From Planctomycetota bacterium (lineage in GTDB: Bacteria > Planctomycetota > Phycisphaerae > Phycisphaerales > SM1A02): 61,145 nucleotides of DNA. Location of the stretch: contig JADFKZ010000003.1 of the NCBI GenBank assembly GCA_022564665.1, forward strand, positions 1 to 61,145, given 5' to 3'. Shown here piece by piece: positions 49,947 through 58,923 of this stretch. Numbering within the stretch: position 1 is the stretch's first letter; each line of letters starts with the position of its first letter. Below the pieces are notes generated by a model that saw nothing but the letters and a program-made list of their open reading frames with translations, was not told where the DNA came from and ran no database searches. Position numbers and translations under genes: made by a program.

Positions 49947-52055
49947 ATCCGCATCCGGCACTACATCTCGATTCTCCTGCTGGTGGTCGTCGGCGGCGCG
50001 GTCGGTGTGGGGTTGACGACCACAATGCTGATGGTGCGTCTTTCCCGAACCGCAGTAATTGTCGAGCGGGATCTGGGGCGCGTTGCCGAACTCACCTCTG
50101 ACAGCGAGGTTCTCCTGGGAACCCTGGACATCCTCACCACCGAGACCACCGCCGCCAAAGACGTCTCCGGCCAGCTTGCCGATCGATGCCGGCGCAACTT
50201 GGCGGACCTGAACCGCTCGGGAGTTCTTGCCGGCAGCGGCATGACGGCCTCTTGCACTCTCCTGCTCGAGCAGCTCGTCGAGCACGGCATGTTGACCTCG
50301 ACCCTCCTGGATGCACCCGAACGGTACCAGCCGGCATTGAGCCGCTTCCGGACGCTCAAGGAGGACTTCCGCAAGCAGGTTCGACAGCTGGGGGCTCACG
50401 CCGCTGGCATTGCCGAGCTTCAGACCCTGCTGCTGGATCACCGCCGCCGGGGGGCGCTGTGGGTCATCACCATCATCAGTCTGCTGTACCTGGCCATCGT
50501 CCTGGCCGTGCGCTACTGGACGACACGGCAGCTGGTTCGTCCCGTACAGGCGCTGGTCGAGGCATCCCGGGACCAGCAATTGCACGAAAAGTTCTTCAAG
50601 CTTCAGGCAAGCGGTCCCACGGAAATTCAGGCGCTCACCGGCAACCTGGCCTCCTTCGTATCGAACCTGCAGGCCGAGATCGCAAAACGCAAGACCGCTC
50701 AGGAGCAGTTGCGGCACGATGCCTTCCACGACGCGCTGACCAACCTGCCGAACAGGGCCTTTCTCCTGGAACGACTGGCGAATTGCCGGGAGCGGTCCAA
50801 GAGACAGCCATCGTACCTCTATGCCCTGATCTTTCTGGACATTGACAACTTCAAGCTCATCAACGACAACCTCGGGCACAGCGTCGGAGATGAACTTCTC
50901 GTGAAGATGGCCGACCGGCTCGACAACTGCCTCCGCGGGCTGGACACCGTCGTCCGGGTCGATAGAGACTCCACGGCGCGTCTGGGGGGAGACGAGTTCG
51001 TCGTTCTCCTTGACGGCATCGGCAAGCCCAGCGACGCGGTGCTCGTCGCCGAGCGGATTCAAAAGGCGATCTCCAATCCCTTCCAGCTCCGCGGGCACGA
51101 GGTGGTCATCACCGCCTCCATCGGAATCACGCTCAGCGAGACCAAGCAAAAGTCCGCCGAGGATCTGTTGCGGGACGCCGACACGGCGATGTACCGGGCG
51201 AAGCTGGCGGGCAAAGCGCAGCACGCGCTTTTTGACGAGAAGATGCACGCCGAGGTCATGGCCAGCCTGAGGCTGGAGAACGATCTCCGCTGGGCTGTCG
51301 AGAGGAAGGAGTTCGTGATCCACTACCAGCCGATCGTGGCTCTCGAAAGCGGAATAATCTGCGCCTTCGAGGCCCTCGTCCGCTGGAAACATCCGGTGCG
51401 CGGAATGGTCTATCCCGCGGAGTTCGTTCCCGTCGCGGAGGAAAAGGGGCTGATCGTTCCGCTCGGTCGGTGGGTGATGCAGGAGGCATGCCGACAGTTG
51501 CGGGCGTGGAACGACAAGTTGCCGCCGGAGCGGGCACTTTCAATCAACATCAATGTCTCCAAACGCCAGGTGATGGATCCCGGATTTGTCGACCTGGTGC
51601 ACGCGGTGCTCGAGGAAACGGGCGTCGAGGGTCGCAATGTAGGTCTGGAGATAACCGAAAGCCTGATCACGGAGCAAACCGCCAAGATCATCAGGGTGCT
51701 CCAGCAGCTCCAGCGGACTGGAATCACGCTGCACATGGACGATTTTGGCACCGGTCACTCGTCGCTGAGCTGTCTGCACGAGTTCCCGCTGGATGTGCTG
51801 AAGATCGACCGGGCGTTCGCCGCGACCACGGAGAGCAACCGTGAGTACGCGGCGGTTGTCAATGCCATCGTGACCCTGGCGCACAACCTCACCATGCAGG
51901 TGACGGCTGAGGGCATCGAGTCCCCGGAGCAGTTCGCCCAGATCCTCGCTCTGGACTGCGACTTCGGGCAGGGGTACTTTTTCTCCAAACCGCTGCCCGC
52001 AGCCGAGGCCGAGGCGCTCATCGGCCAGCCGCTCATGGCTCGCCGGTCCGCCTGA
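49947..52055 (+). CDS. GGDEF-EAL c-di-GMP signalling protein, membrane; apparent ATC start
   Basis: 702 residues from the ATC at 49947; the N-terminus is then (M)RIRHYISILLVVVVGG, a normal signal-anchor helix. A ~150-residue external helical sensor domain follows, then a second helix (LWVITIISLLYLAIVLAVRY) and a HAMP-like linker. The GGDEF domain has FHDALTNLPNRAFLLERLA and RLGGDEFVVLLDG (~345). The EAL domain has FEALVRWKHP (~475), DDFGTGHSSLSCL and TAEGIESPEQF. Both motifs look intact, so the protein could make or degrade c-di-GMP. It is divergent from lpd. Confidence 0.92.
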   Translation: MRIRHYISILLLVVVGGAVGVGLTTTMLMVRLSRTAVIVERDLGRVAELTSDSEVLLGTLDILTTETTAAKDVSGQLADRCRRNLADLNRSGVLAGSGMTASCTLLLEQLVEHGMLTSTLLDAPERYQPALSRFRTLKEDFRKQVRQLGAHAAGIAELQTLLLDHRRRGALWVITIISLLYLAIVLAVRYWTTRQLVRPVQALVEASRDQQLHEKFFKLQASGPTEIQALTGNLASFVSNLQAEIAKRKTAQEQLRHDAFHDALTNLPNRAFLLERLANCRERSKRQPSYLYALIFLDIDNFKLINDNLGHSVGDELLVKMADRLDNCLRGLDTVVRVDRDSTARLGGDEFVVLLDGIGKPSDAVLVAERIQKAISNPFQLRGHEVVITASIGITLSETKQKSAEDLLRDADTAMYRAKLAGKAQHALFDEKMHAEVMASLRLENDLRWAVERKEFVIHYQPIVALESGIICAFEALVRWKHPVRGMVYPAEFVPVAEEKGLIVPLGRWVMQEACRQLRAWNDKLPPERALSININVSKRQVMDPGFVDLVHAVLEETGVEGRNVGLEITESLITEQTAKIIRVLQQLQRTGITLHMDDFGTGHSSLSCLHEFPLDVLKIDRAFAATTESNREYAAVVNAIVTLAHNLTMQVTAEGIESPEQFAQILALDCDFGQGYFFSKPLPAAEAEALIGQPLMARRSA

Positions 52056-52149
52056 GCCGGCCGCGGCACCGCTTCCGGGCGGTTGGGCGTTGACGGCCGC
52101 GCGGTGCGCTTCTAGCATCCGCGTCCCCTTCGATTGTCGGAGACGCGTC

Positions 52150-52905
52150 GTGCGGACCGCCGTCATCAGCGACATCCATTCCAACCTCGAAGCGCTCACG
52201 GCGACGCTCGATCACATCGACACCCAGAATGTCGATCGCATCATCTGCCTGGGGGACATCCTGGGGTACGGCCCGAGCCCGGTCGAGTGCGTCGATCTCG
52301 TCTCCCAGCGGTGCGAATGGTCGCTGATGGGCAACCACGATTTCGGCGTCGTGTATGAGCCGACCAACTTCAACCTGGCCGCGGAGCAGGCCGCCTACTG
52401 GTCGCGGGAACAGTTCGAAAGCCCTGCGGGCAACAACGAGGTCGCAAAGCATTGGGAGTATCTCAGCCAGCTCCGCGTCCGGGTCAGCTTTCGTGACTTC
52501 CTCTGCGTTCACGGGACTCCCCGGCGGCCAATCAACGAATACCTGTTCCCGGAAGACGCCCTGAACTCGCCGGTCAAGATGCAGCAGATCTTCGAGCTGG
52601 TCGATAAGTTCTGCCTCGTCGGCCACACCCACGTGCCCGGGGTGTTCACGGACGAGCCGGACTTCTATCCCCCGGATGATCTTGACGGCGTGTACAAGCT
52701 TCGCGAAACCGAAAAGGCGATCATCAACCCGGGCTCGGTCGGGCAGCCCCGCGATCTGGACCCTCGGGCAAGCTACGTCATCATCGATGGGGACTGCGTG
52801 CGGTTCTTCCGCCTGGAGTACGATATCGATGCCGTCGTGGCCAAGATCCGAAGTGTGCCCCAACTTCTGGACTGGCTGGGGGAGAGGCTCTACGAAGGCA
52901 GGTGA
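52150..52905 (+). CDS. Metallophosphoesterase (YfcE-like)
   Basis: 251 residues from GTG 52150. The calcineurin-like metal site is complete: AVISDIHSNLEAL, ICLGDILGYGPSP, MGNHDFG, a CVHGTP segment and VGHTHVP, then INPGSVGQPRD. This group hydrolyses phosphodiesters such as 2',3'-cyclic nucleotides. The target here is unknown. A longer frame upstream lacks family sequence. It precedes yidC on the same strand by 52 bases. Confidence 0.9.
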   Translation: MRTAVISDIHSNLEALTATLDHIDTQNVDRIICLGDILGYGPSPVECVDLVSQRCEWSLMGNHDFGVVYEPTNFNLAAEQAAYWSREQFESPAGNNEVAKHWEYLSQLRVRVSFRDFLCVHGTPRRPINEYLFPEDALNSPVKMQQIFELVDKFCLVGHTHVPGVFTDEPDFYPPDDLDGVYKLRETEKAIINPGSVGQPRDLDPRASYVIIDGDCVRFFRLEYDIDAVVAKIRSVPQLLDWLGERLYEGR

Positions 52906-52943
52906 CTCCACTTCCGGCCCGTGCGCCTGAGGCCGGATCGGGG

Positions 52944-52949
52944 TACGAT
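52944..52949 (+). promoter_or_regulatory. Candidate -10 element, yidC
   Basis: TACGAT ends eight bases before the yidC ATG. Confidence 0.3.
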
Positions 52950-52957
52950 CGTCGGCC

Positions 52958-55153
52958 ATGAGTCCGCCGATGCGACGATTCCTCATCACCTTCGGGGTCA
53001 TCCTCGTCGCCGGCGCCGTGGTGCTGTCGATGTTCCTCAAGCAGGCGACGAGCCCCCCGAAGCCCGATGAGGTGCAGAGGTCGGCGCCCCAACAAGCCGC
53101 CGAGGTCTCCCAGCCACCGCCCGCGGATGAGATTGCAGCCGCGGACAAACGGTTGCCGGAAGCGGCCACGCCGCCGCCCAAGCTCGAGGAGTTGCACGCG
53201 GTCGAGGTCGATCCGGCGGCACCCGATCCCCAGCCGCTGGGCTCGCTTGACCCGGGGCAGGCAAAGCTCTATTTGGAGTTCTCCCTCGCCGGGGCGGGGC
53301 TCGGGAAGATCACCCTCTCGGACTTCTGGCTCACCGCCGCCTGGAAGCGTCGCGCCGACGCCCACTACGAGGCGCTGAAGCGAGGCGATCCCTCGTCGCC
53401 GCCCCTGCCACCTTTGACGAGTCGCTACGTCCTCCAGGAGACCCGGCCCTGGGGCAATTTCCAGATTCCCATCCTGCCCGCAATCTCGATCACCATCAAC
53501 GGCGAGAAAGTCCCACTTCAGTGGCGCGAGACCGGGCCGGGGCGCTTCGAGTCGACGGTCGTCGATCAAGAGGACCGGCCGGTCCTTCAGATCACCAGGC
53601 AATGGATCCTCGAAAACGACTACGAGATCGCACTCAAGCAGCGTGTCAGAAACCTCACCGACGGGCCGCTGACGGTCCGGTGGACGCAGTACGGCCCCGG
53701 CGACCTGACCGTGGACCGCGCCCGGTACATGGACCGGCGCCGATTCCGCTTCGGCTGGCTGGTGGATCCGCTAGGTCTGCCCGGTGTCGTGGCGTCCAAC
53801 GACAACAAGCTGCTCTTTGAGCGTTCAAAGGTCCTCAAGAACGTCGGCACTGCAAACAAGCCGAACATCCCTCCCGCCCGCCGCACTGAGCTGAAGTCGT
53901 TGTGGCCCACCTCGCGCACCCGCGAACGCGGCTACGAGCTGTCCTGGCTCGCCTCCACGAACCGCTACTTTGCGCTGGCAATCTATCCGGCGGGTGGCGG
54001 GGGCGCGGGCGTGTCGCTGGCGGACGTCGTCGAGATGGTCTCGGTCGACACCTCCGACCGCGACAAGGCTTTGGCGATCATCTTCACAGGGCTGTCCAGC
54101 CCCCTCCGCACGCTGGCCGGGGGTGAGGAAACGGCCTTTGACGTGGGCATCTACGCCGGTCCGCTGGACCGCCGGTTCCTGGCACGACCGGGGCCTCTTG
54201 AGAAATTGAAGTTGCAGGGGCTGATCCTCTACCAGATGTCGAGCTTCTGCGCGATCTGCACCTTCCAGTGGCTGGCCCACGGACTGCTGTGGTTCCTCTC
54301 GATCATGCACGACGTCACCCTCGACTGGGGGCTGGCGATCATCCTGCTGGTGGTCGTGGTGCGGGCGCTGCTGCACCCGCTGACAAGGAAGTCACAGGTC
54401 AGCATGCAGCGGTTCGGGAAGGTGATGGGCGACCTGAAGCCCGAGATCGAGAAGCTCCAGAAGAAGTACCCCGACGACCCCAAGAAGCTCCAGAAGGAGC
54501 AGATGCGGATGATGCGGGAGCGCGGCGTCAACCCCTTCCAGCTCCTGGGGTGTCTGCCCATGTTCCTGCAGATGCCGATCTGGGTCGCGTTGTACGCCAT
54601 GCTGTACTTCGCGATCGAGCTGAGGCAGCAGCCCGCCTTCTGGGGGGTCTTCCAGCTCTTCGGGGGCTGGCCCTTCCTCGCCGACCTCAGCGCCGCCGAC
54701 CACTGTCTCTGGGAGTTCGCCGAGCCGTTTCACTTCTTGATCTGGAACATGACCGGCATCAATGTGCTGCCGCTTCTCATGGGTCTGGTGTTCTTCTTTC
54801 AGCAAAAGTACATGTCACCCCCGCCCAGCCCCTCCATGACCAAGGAGCAGATTCAGCAGCAGAAGATCATGAAGGTCATGATGGTGGTCATGTTCCCCGT
54901 CATGCTTTACAGCGCCCCCTCGGGCCTCACACTTTATATCTTTACGTCCAGCGCCTTTGGCATCATCGAGGGCCGCTACATCCGACGGCACATCAAGGAG
55001 CTGGACCTCGCCCCGCCGAAACGCGGATCCCACAACACGCCCAAGGCCAAGCGCAAGCCACGGGACCCGCAGGGCCGGGCCTTTGCCGATGCCGTCGAGC
55101 GGGCCAAGGCCAAGAGAAAGCCGCCACCGAAGACCTTTAAGAAACGCAGGTAG
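52958..55153 (+). CDS. yidC: Membrane protein insertase YidC
   Basis: 731 residues. YidC inserts and folds inner-membrane proteins. An N-terminal helix (FLITFGVILVAGAVVLSMFL) is followed by a Pro-rich linker and a large periplasmic domain (~residues 85-410). The conserved core has five helices: WGLAIILLVVVVRALLHPLT (with the hydrophilic-groove Arg), MRMMRERGVNPFQLLGCLPM, PIWVALYAMLYFAIEL, and a final MFPVMLYSAPSGLTLYIFTS. The tail is very basic, as in ribosome-binding YidC. mnmE follows after 28 bases, as in many genomes. The start could instead be ATG 52970. Confidence 0.95.
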   Translation: MSPPMRRFLITFGVILVAGAVVLSMFLKQATSPPKPDEVQRSAPQQAAEVSQPPPADEIAAADKRLPEAATPPPKLEELHAVEVDPAAPDPQPLGSLDPGQAKLYLEFSLAGAGLGKITLSDFWLTAAWKRRADAHYEALKRGDPSSPPLPPLTSRYVLQETRPWGNFQIPILPAISITINGEKVPLQWRETGPGRFESTVVDQEDRPVLQITRQWILENDYEIALKQRVRNLTDGPLTVRWTQYGPGDLTVDRARYMDRRRFRFGWLVDPLGLPGVVASNDNKLLFERSKVLKNVGTANKPNIPPARRTELKSLWPTSRTRERGYELSWLASTNRYFALAIYPAGGGGAGVSLADVVEMVSVDTSDRDKALAIIFTGLSSPLRTLAGGEETAFDVGIYAGPLDRRFLARPGPLEKLKLQGLILYQMSSFCAICTFQWLAHGLLWFLSIMHDVTLDWGLAIILLVVVVRALLHPLTRKSQVSMQRFGKVMGDLKPEIEKLQKKYPDDPKKLQKEQMRMMRERGVNPFQLLGCLPMFLQMPIWVALYAMLYFAIELRQQPAFWGVFQLFGGWPFLADLSAADHCLWEFAEPFHFLIWNMTGINVLPLLMGLVFFFQQKYMSPPPSPSMTKEQIQQQKIMKVMMVVMFPVMLYSAPSGLTLYIFTSSAFGIIEGRYIRRHIKELDLAPPKRGSHNTPKAKRKPRDPQGRAFADAVERAKAKRKPPPKTFKKRR

Positions 55154-55170
55154 GGCCGGCTGTGCCGGCC
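55154..55170 (+). other. Hairpin between yidC and mnmE
   Basis: GGCCGGC (55154-55160) and GCCGGCC (55164-55170) with loop TGT. It begins at the yidC stop and has no T tract, so it is not a clear terminator. It may attenuate read-through into mnmE. Confidence 0.45.
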
Positions 55171-55181
55171 GCACGCTCACG

Positions 55182-56633
55182 GTGAACGACAGAGCCGTCA
55201 TCCTCGCCGTCGCCAGCCCTCCCGGCCACTCGCTGAGAGGAATTGTCCGCCTCAGCGGCGCTGCGACCTTCGATCTGCTCGGGCCGCATGTGAGAATAAC
55301 GCAGTTTGCGTCCAAGCGTAGCGGCCTCTTCGATAGGTCGCGGAGCCCACGAAGCGAGTGTGCGGCCGAAGGCCGCTACGGAGCGCAAAAAAGAGTTGCG
55401 CGCGGCGTCCACCGCGCGCGGATCGACCTGGACGGCCTTGACCTGCCGGCGCTGCTGATGTGCTTCCGTTGCCCGCGGTCCTACACGGGCGAGGACGCGG
55501 CCGAGCTGCAGCTGCCAGGCAACCCCCTGTTGCTCCAGCGCGTCATCGATGCCCTGATTGCGGCGGGAACGGCGCGCCGCATCCCCGCCCGCCGCGCCGA
55601 GGCGGGTGAGTTCACCGCGCGGGCGTATTTGAGCGGGAGGATGTCCCTCACTGAGGCCGAGGGCGTGGCCGCGACAATCGCCGCGGCGAGCGATTCGGAG
55701 CTCCGCGCCGCACGGATGCTGCGTCGCGGCGGCCTGGGCATCCTGGCTCGGGAGCTGGCCGATGAGCTTGCCGACGCCCTGGCACTCCTGGAGGCGGGGA
55801 TCGACTTCACCGACGCCGAAGGCGTCGTCGCCGTCGGCCCCGATGAGCTGGCGGGTCGCCTGGGCCTCCTGAGCGATCGCCTGGGCGCGGTTCTCGCCAG
55901 ATCCACGGGCATGGAGAAGCTCGGGGCGATTCCATGGGTGGTGCTCGCCGGTGAGCCCAACGCAGGCAAGTCGACCCTCTTCAACGCCCTGCTGGGACAC
56001 AAACGGGCGGTGGTCTCCTCCTTTGCCGGCACGACTCGGGACGTGCTCACTGAGCCGCTGGTGATTCGAACTGCCCACGGCAATGCCGAGGTCATGCTCG
56101 TCGATCTCGCCGGCGACACGGTCTCGGGGTCACCTTTGGTGAGCTCGATCAAGGCGGCGGCCTCCGTTGCGATCCAACGAGCGGAGCTCGTCCTGCGCTG
56201 CGTCCCCGTCGATGAGCCGGACGCTGCGGGACACGTCCCGAACACCAACGAGGTCCTCGTCCGCACCAAGGTCGATCGTGTACCGGAAGCAGAGGCGCAC
56301 GAAGGTCTGGGAGTCAGTGCCCGCAACGGAAGGGGGCTCGACCGCCTCCGCACCCTGATCGCGCAACGGCTCGCCGGGAGGGCAGTGAGCCTCGCGGCAG
56401 ACGCCCTCGTCCTGGGGGCACGTCATGAGGCCTGCCTGCGCTCAGCGCACGGTCATATTTCCGAGGCCACCGATCTGCTGGCGTCATCGCGAGGCGACCG
56501 GATGGTCGGGCAGCCGGAGCTGGTGGCGGCGGTGATGCGTCTTTCGCTCGACAGCCTCCGCGAGCTCGCCGGCGAAATCAGCCCCGACGACGTCCTGGGG
56601 CGGATCTTCGCCACCTTTTGCATCGGAAAGTAG
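55182..56633 (+). CDS. mnmE: tRNA modification GTPase MnmE with repeat-derived insertion
   Basis: 483 residues from GTG 55182. MnmE, with MnmG, modifies the wobble uridine of several tRNAs. The N-terminal VILAVASPPGHSLRGIVRLS and the later CPRSYTGEDAAELQLPGNP are family sequence. So are the P-loop AGEPNAGKSTLFNALLGHKR (~residue 256), TKVD (G4) and the C-terminal FCIGK, whose Cys is conserved. Between residues ~46 and ~70 lies RSGLFDRSRSPRSECAAE and a few more residues, encoded by a family A repeat (55317-55390). The protein is ~25-30 residues longer than usual for this reason. Whether it still works is not known. Confidence 0.9.
   Translation: MNDRAVILAVASPPGHSLRGIVRLSGAATFDLLGPHVRITQFASKRSGLFDRSRSPRSECAAEGRYGAQKRVARGVHRARIDLDGLDLPALLMCFRCPRSYTGEDAAELQLPGNPLLLQRVIDALIAAGTARRIPARRAEAGEFTARAYLSGRMSLTEAEGVAATIAAASDSELRAARMLRRGGLGILARELADELADALALLEAGIDFTDAEGVVAVGPDELAGRLGLLSDRLGAVLARSTGMEKLGAIPWVVLAGEPNAGKSTLFNALLGHKRAVVSSFAGTTRDVLTEPLVIRTAHGNAEVMLVDLAGDTVSGSPLVSSIKAAASVAIQRAELVLRCVPVDEPDAAGHVPNTNEVLVRTKVDRVPEAEAHEGLGVSARNGRGLDRLRTLIAQRLAGRAVSLAADALVLGARHEACLRSAHGHISEATDLLASSRGDRMVGQPELVAAVMRLSLDSLRELAGEISPDDVLGRIFATFCIGK
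55317..55390 (+). repeat. Family A palindromic element inside mnmE
   Basis: CGTAGCGGCC (55317-55326) and GGCCGCTACG (55371-55380) are exact inverted repeats. Between them lies AAGCGAGTGTGCGGCCGAAG, which matches family A copies at 3.7, 5.7 and 6.2 kb. GGAGCGC follows the right arm, as in those copies. The reading frame passes through without a stop. Confidence 0.75.
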
Positions 56634-56651
56634 CATGCGTCAGTAGGAAGG

Positions 56652-56718
56652 CAATTGGGGTTCGGGGTTCGGGAAAGCGGCGACCCTCCCCTCCTGAACC
56701 CTGAACCCCAAACCCTCA
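56652..56718 (-). repeat. Dispersed repeat family C, inverted copy
   Basis: GGGGTTCGGGGTTCGGGAAA, GCGGCGACCCTCCCCTCCTG, AACCCTGAACCCCAAACCC. It is family C in reverse order. A family D piece (GTTGACAGCTGACAGCCC) follows at 56778-56802. Confidence 0.65.
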
Positions 56719-56800
56719 AACGTCGTGGTGGCGACTGACTCTCAGCCATCGAAAGAGAATGCGTCCGCGTGATCTGGGGTTGACAGCTGACAGCCCTCTT

Positions 56801-57529
56801 TCAGGATGCCCTGCGGAGCTGCTGGCGCTTCGGTTGGGTTGATCCGACGATATCCAGGTCGTAGCTGATTCCGTGTGATTCCAGCCAGTCAATGGCCAGC
56901 ACGGCGAACGCCTCATCGCGGGCACGATGCCATTGCTGCCGGACGCCGAGCATGTCGATCGTCTTGTCAAAGGCGCGGAAGGCGGAGGGCCCTCGGATCG
57001 CCTTCAGCAGCATTTCCCTGCGATCGGAGTCGCTGATCTGGTTGCAGAACCCCTCTCGAATCGAGTACTCCCGAGCATCGAATCGCGTGGGCAATTCCAG
57101 GAGATGGCCGGCACCAATCATCTCGCGAACCTCCGGAAGCCGCTCCCCGAACCTCCGGACCAGATCGTTTGAGCTCCCGACCTCCTCCAGCGCGCTCCGC
57201 TCGGAGTCGGTCAGCGTGATCAACTCCCCGGTCTCATAATTCAGGTATGCGGTCTCGTCGTCCGCGACCTCGACCATCTCGTTGACGATCTCGCGCAGCG
57301 AGACCGATCGTTGCGTGGCCAACGAACGGGCCGAATCTTGGGGCCGGTTCTCCTGGTCGTCCGGCGTCGGGAGGGGTACTGGCGTCCGCGGGTCGGTGGC
57401 AGTCGCCCGGCCCACGGCGGACCGCCGAAGGATCACACCGACGGCCGCGCTCACCCCCAGAGCAAGCAGAGCGAGGGGAATGACAGTGAAGCCCGATATG
57501 GCGTGACCCTCCGGAAGCACGAGCACCAC
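56801..57529 (-). CDS. UPF0158 family protein with membrane anchor
   Basis: 242 residues from a GTG start. An N-terminal helix (GFTVIPLALLALGVSAAVGV) and a Pro-rich linker precede the UPF0158 domain: VSLREIVNEMVEVADDETAY, YETGELITLTDSE, EYSIREGFCNQISDSDRREM, LLKAIRGPSAFRAFDKTIDM, and QWHRARDEAFAVLAIDWLES. The family has no firm function. The membrane anchor is unusual for it. The C-terminal end abuts a family D repeat. Confidence 0.72.
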   Translation of the reverse strand: MVLVLPEGHAISGFTVIPLALLALGVSAAVGVILRRSAVGRATATDPRTPVPLPTPDDQENRPQDSARSLATQRSVSLREIVNEMVEVADDETAYLNYETGELITLTDSERSALEEVGSSNDLVRRFGERLPEVREMIGAGHLLELPTRFDAREYSIREGFCNQISDSDRREMLLKAIRGPSAFRAFDKTIDMLGVRQQWHRARDEAFAVLAIDWLESHGISYDLDIVGSTQPKRQQLRRAS

Positions 57530-57612
57530 GGGCCGCGCCCTTGGAGCCCGTCATTGGCTCATCGGCTCATCGGAGGAACCGCTGAAGCAAAGCGGGCTGT
57601 CGGCTCCCGCGT

Positions 57613-57618
57613 TACCAT
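57613..57618 (+). promoter_or_regulatory. Candidate -10 element, dciA-like gene
   Basis: TACCAT ends seven bases before the ATG at 57626. Confidence 0.3.
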
Positions 57619-57625
57619 TGCCACC

Positions 57626-58009
57626 ATGTCCGACGCGCTCAAGGCACTTGAGCGTTTGCGCCGCCTACGGAGCCAGCCCAGCCCCGACACATCGATCGCC
57701 GAGCTGGTGGCGGCGACGGCACGCGACGCGACGCGTACCCACAAGCGTCTGGGGGCACTGATCCAGTTGTGGGAGGCGCTGGTCCCAAAGGACCTTGCCA
57801 ACCACACCCGCGTCTCGGCCATTCGCGGTGGGGTCGGGCATGTGGTGGTTGATTCCGCCGCGACCGCCTACGAGCTCGACCGGCATCTGCGAGGCGGCCT
57901 TGAGGACCAGATCCGGCAGCGGTATCCGGCAACGCTGATACGGATCCGGATAACAGTCGGAAACGTAAGCGGCCAGGAGGCTCCGATCAGTTTGCGCGAT
58001 AAATCGTGA
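57626..58009 (+). CDS. DciA-like (DUF721) helicase-loading protein
   Basis: 127 residues. The C-terminal part follows the DUF721 pattern: LIQLWEALVPKDLANHTRVS, then GGVGHVVVDSAATAYELDRH, LRGGLEDQIRQRYPATLIRI. DciA interacts with the replicative helicase DnaB in bacteria that lack DnaC or DnaI. Its place between mnmE and parB fits an origin-proximal region. The longer upstream frame is repeat DNA and is not included. Confidence 0.72.
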   Translation: MSDALKALERLRRLRSQPSPDTSIAELVAATARDATRTHKRLGALIQLWEALVPKDLANHTRVSAIRGGVGHVVVDSAATAYELDRHLRGGLEDQIRQRYPATLIRIRITVGNVSGQEAPISLRDKS

Positions 58010-58035
58010 TCGTTCGCCTCGAGATCATGTGAGAT

Positions 58036-58923
58036 CTAGCTAGAAGAGCGATCTTCTTTCTTCGTGTGCGATCTTGCTGGCTTCATTGACGATCGTGGCA
58101 GCCCGTCAGCGACCGTATGGTCCTGCTCAGAGTAGTCATAGGTCGGGATGATGATCGTGAACGTGGCGCCGCACCCGGGTGTCGATGATGCCGCGATGCT
58201 CCCGCCGGCGGTCTCGATCAGACGCTTGCAAACGGCCAGCCCCAGCCCCGATCCACCAAGCCGGCGGCCATCTCTGGCCGGGGGGTCTTCTTGGCCGGTC
58301 ACGAAGGGCTCGAAGATCCTCCCGGCCAGCCCCGGTGGTAACCCGGGGCCGGTGTCGGTGACCGTGATCCTGGTCGTTCCATCGGCGCGTGAAACCGCCG
58401 CGATGCGAAGCTCACCTCCAGTGCCCCGCAAGGCGGTGATGGCGTTGAGGATCAGGTTGAGCATCACCTGCTGAAGGGCGAGAGGACGGATGCGGACCCC
58501 GGCGTTGGTCTCAAGACACAGAGTAAGCTCGATCCCTTCGCGTGCAAGGTCCCGACCGAGACATGCAAGCGACGCCTCCACCACCTCGGCGACGTCGCTG
58601 TGGTCTCCATCGGCATCGGCCTTGGCAAACCCCATGACGGCCTCGGTGATCCGAGAGGCCGACTCCACACCGGTAATGGCCTGTTGCAGCGCCTTGGTGC
58701 CCAGGGCGGTGTCGTGCGGGTTCGCCTTTGCAAGCTGCGCGTAGGCCAGGACCGGCGTCAGAATGTTGTTGATCTCGTGGGCGATTCCCGCCGTCAGCGT
58801 GCCGAGCGTTGCCAGCTGCTGCGTGTGCTGGAGCTGCTGCGCAAGCGAGGCAAGCTCCCCCTCGACCTCGGCCAGCCGCCTGATGGCCTCGTGTTCGGCC
58901 GATGCTGCGGCAACGTCATTCAT
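58036..58923 (-). CDS. Sensor histidine kinase without sensor domain
   Basis: 295 residues from the ATG at 58923. A short coiled coil (EVEGELASLAQQLQHTQQLA) leads to the phospho-acceptor GTLTAGIAHEINNILTPVLA and the ATPase domain with LQQVMLNLILNAITALRGTG (N box), VTDTGPGLPPGLAGRIFEPF (G1/F box) and GGSGLGLAVCKRLIETAGGS (G2). No membrane helix or PAS domain is seen, so the signal input is unknown; it may act with a partner. No response regulator is adjacent, making it an orphan. Longer upstream codons lack support. Confidence 0.9.
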   Translation of the reverse strand: MNDVAAASAEHEAIRRLAEVEGELASLAQQLQHTQQLATLGTLTAGIAHEINNILTPVLAYAQLAKANPHDTALGTKALQQAITGVESASRITEAVMGFAKADADGDHSDVAEVVEASLACLGRDLAREGIELTLCLETNAGVRIRPLALQQVMLNLILNAITALRGTGGELRIAAVSRADGTTRITVTDTGPGLPPGLAGRIFEPFVTGQEDPPARDGRRLGGSGLGLAVCKRLIETAGGSIAASSTPGCGATFTIIIPTYDYSEQDHTVADGLPRSSMKPARSHTKKEDRSSS

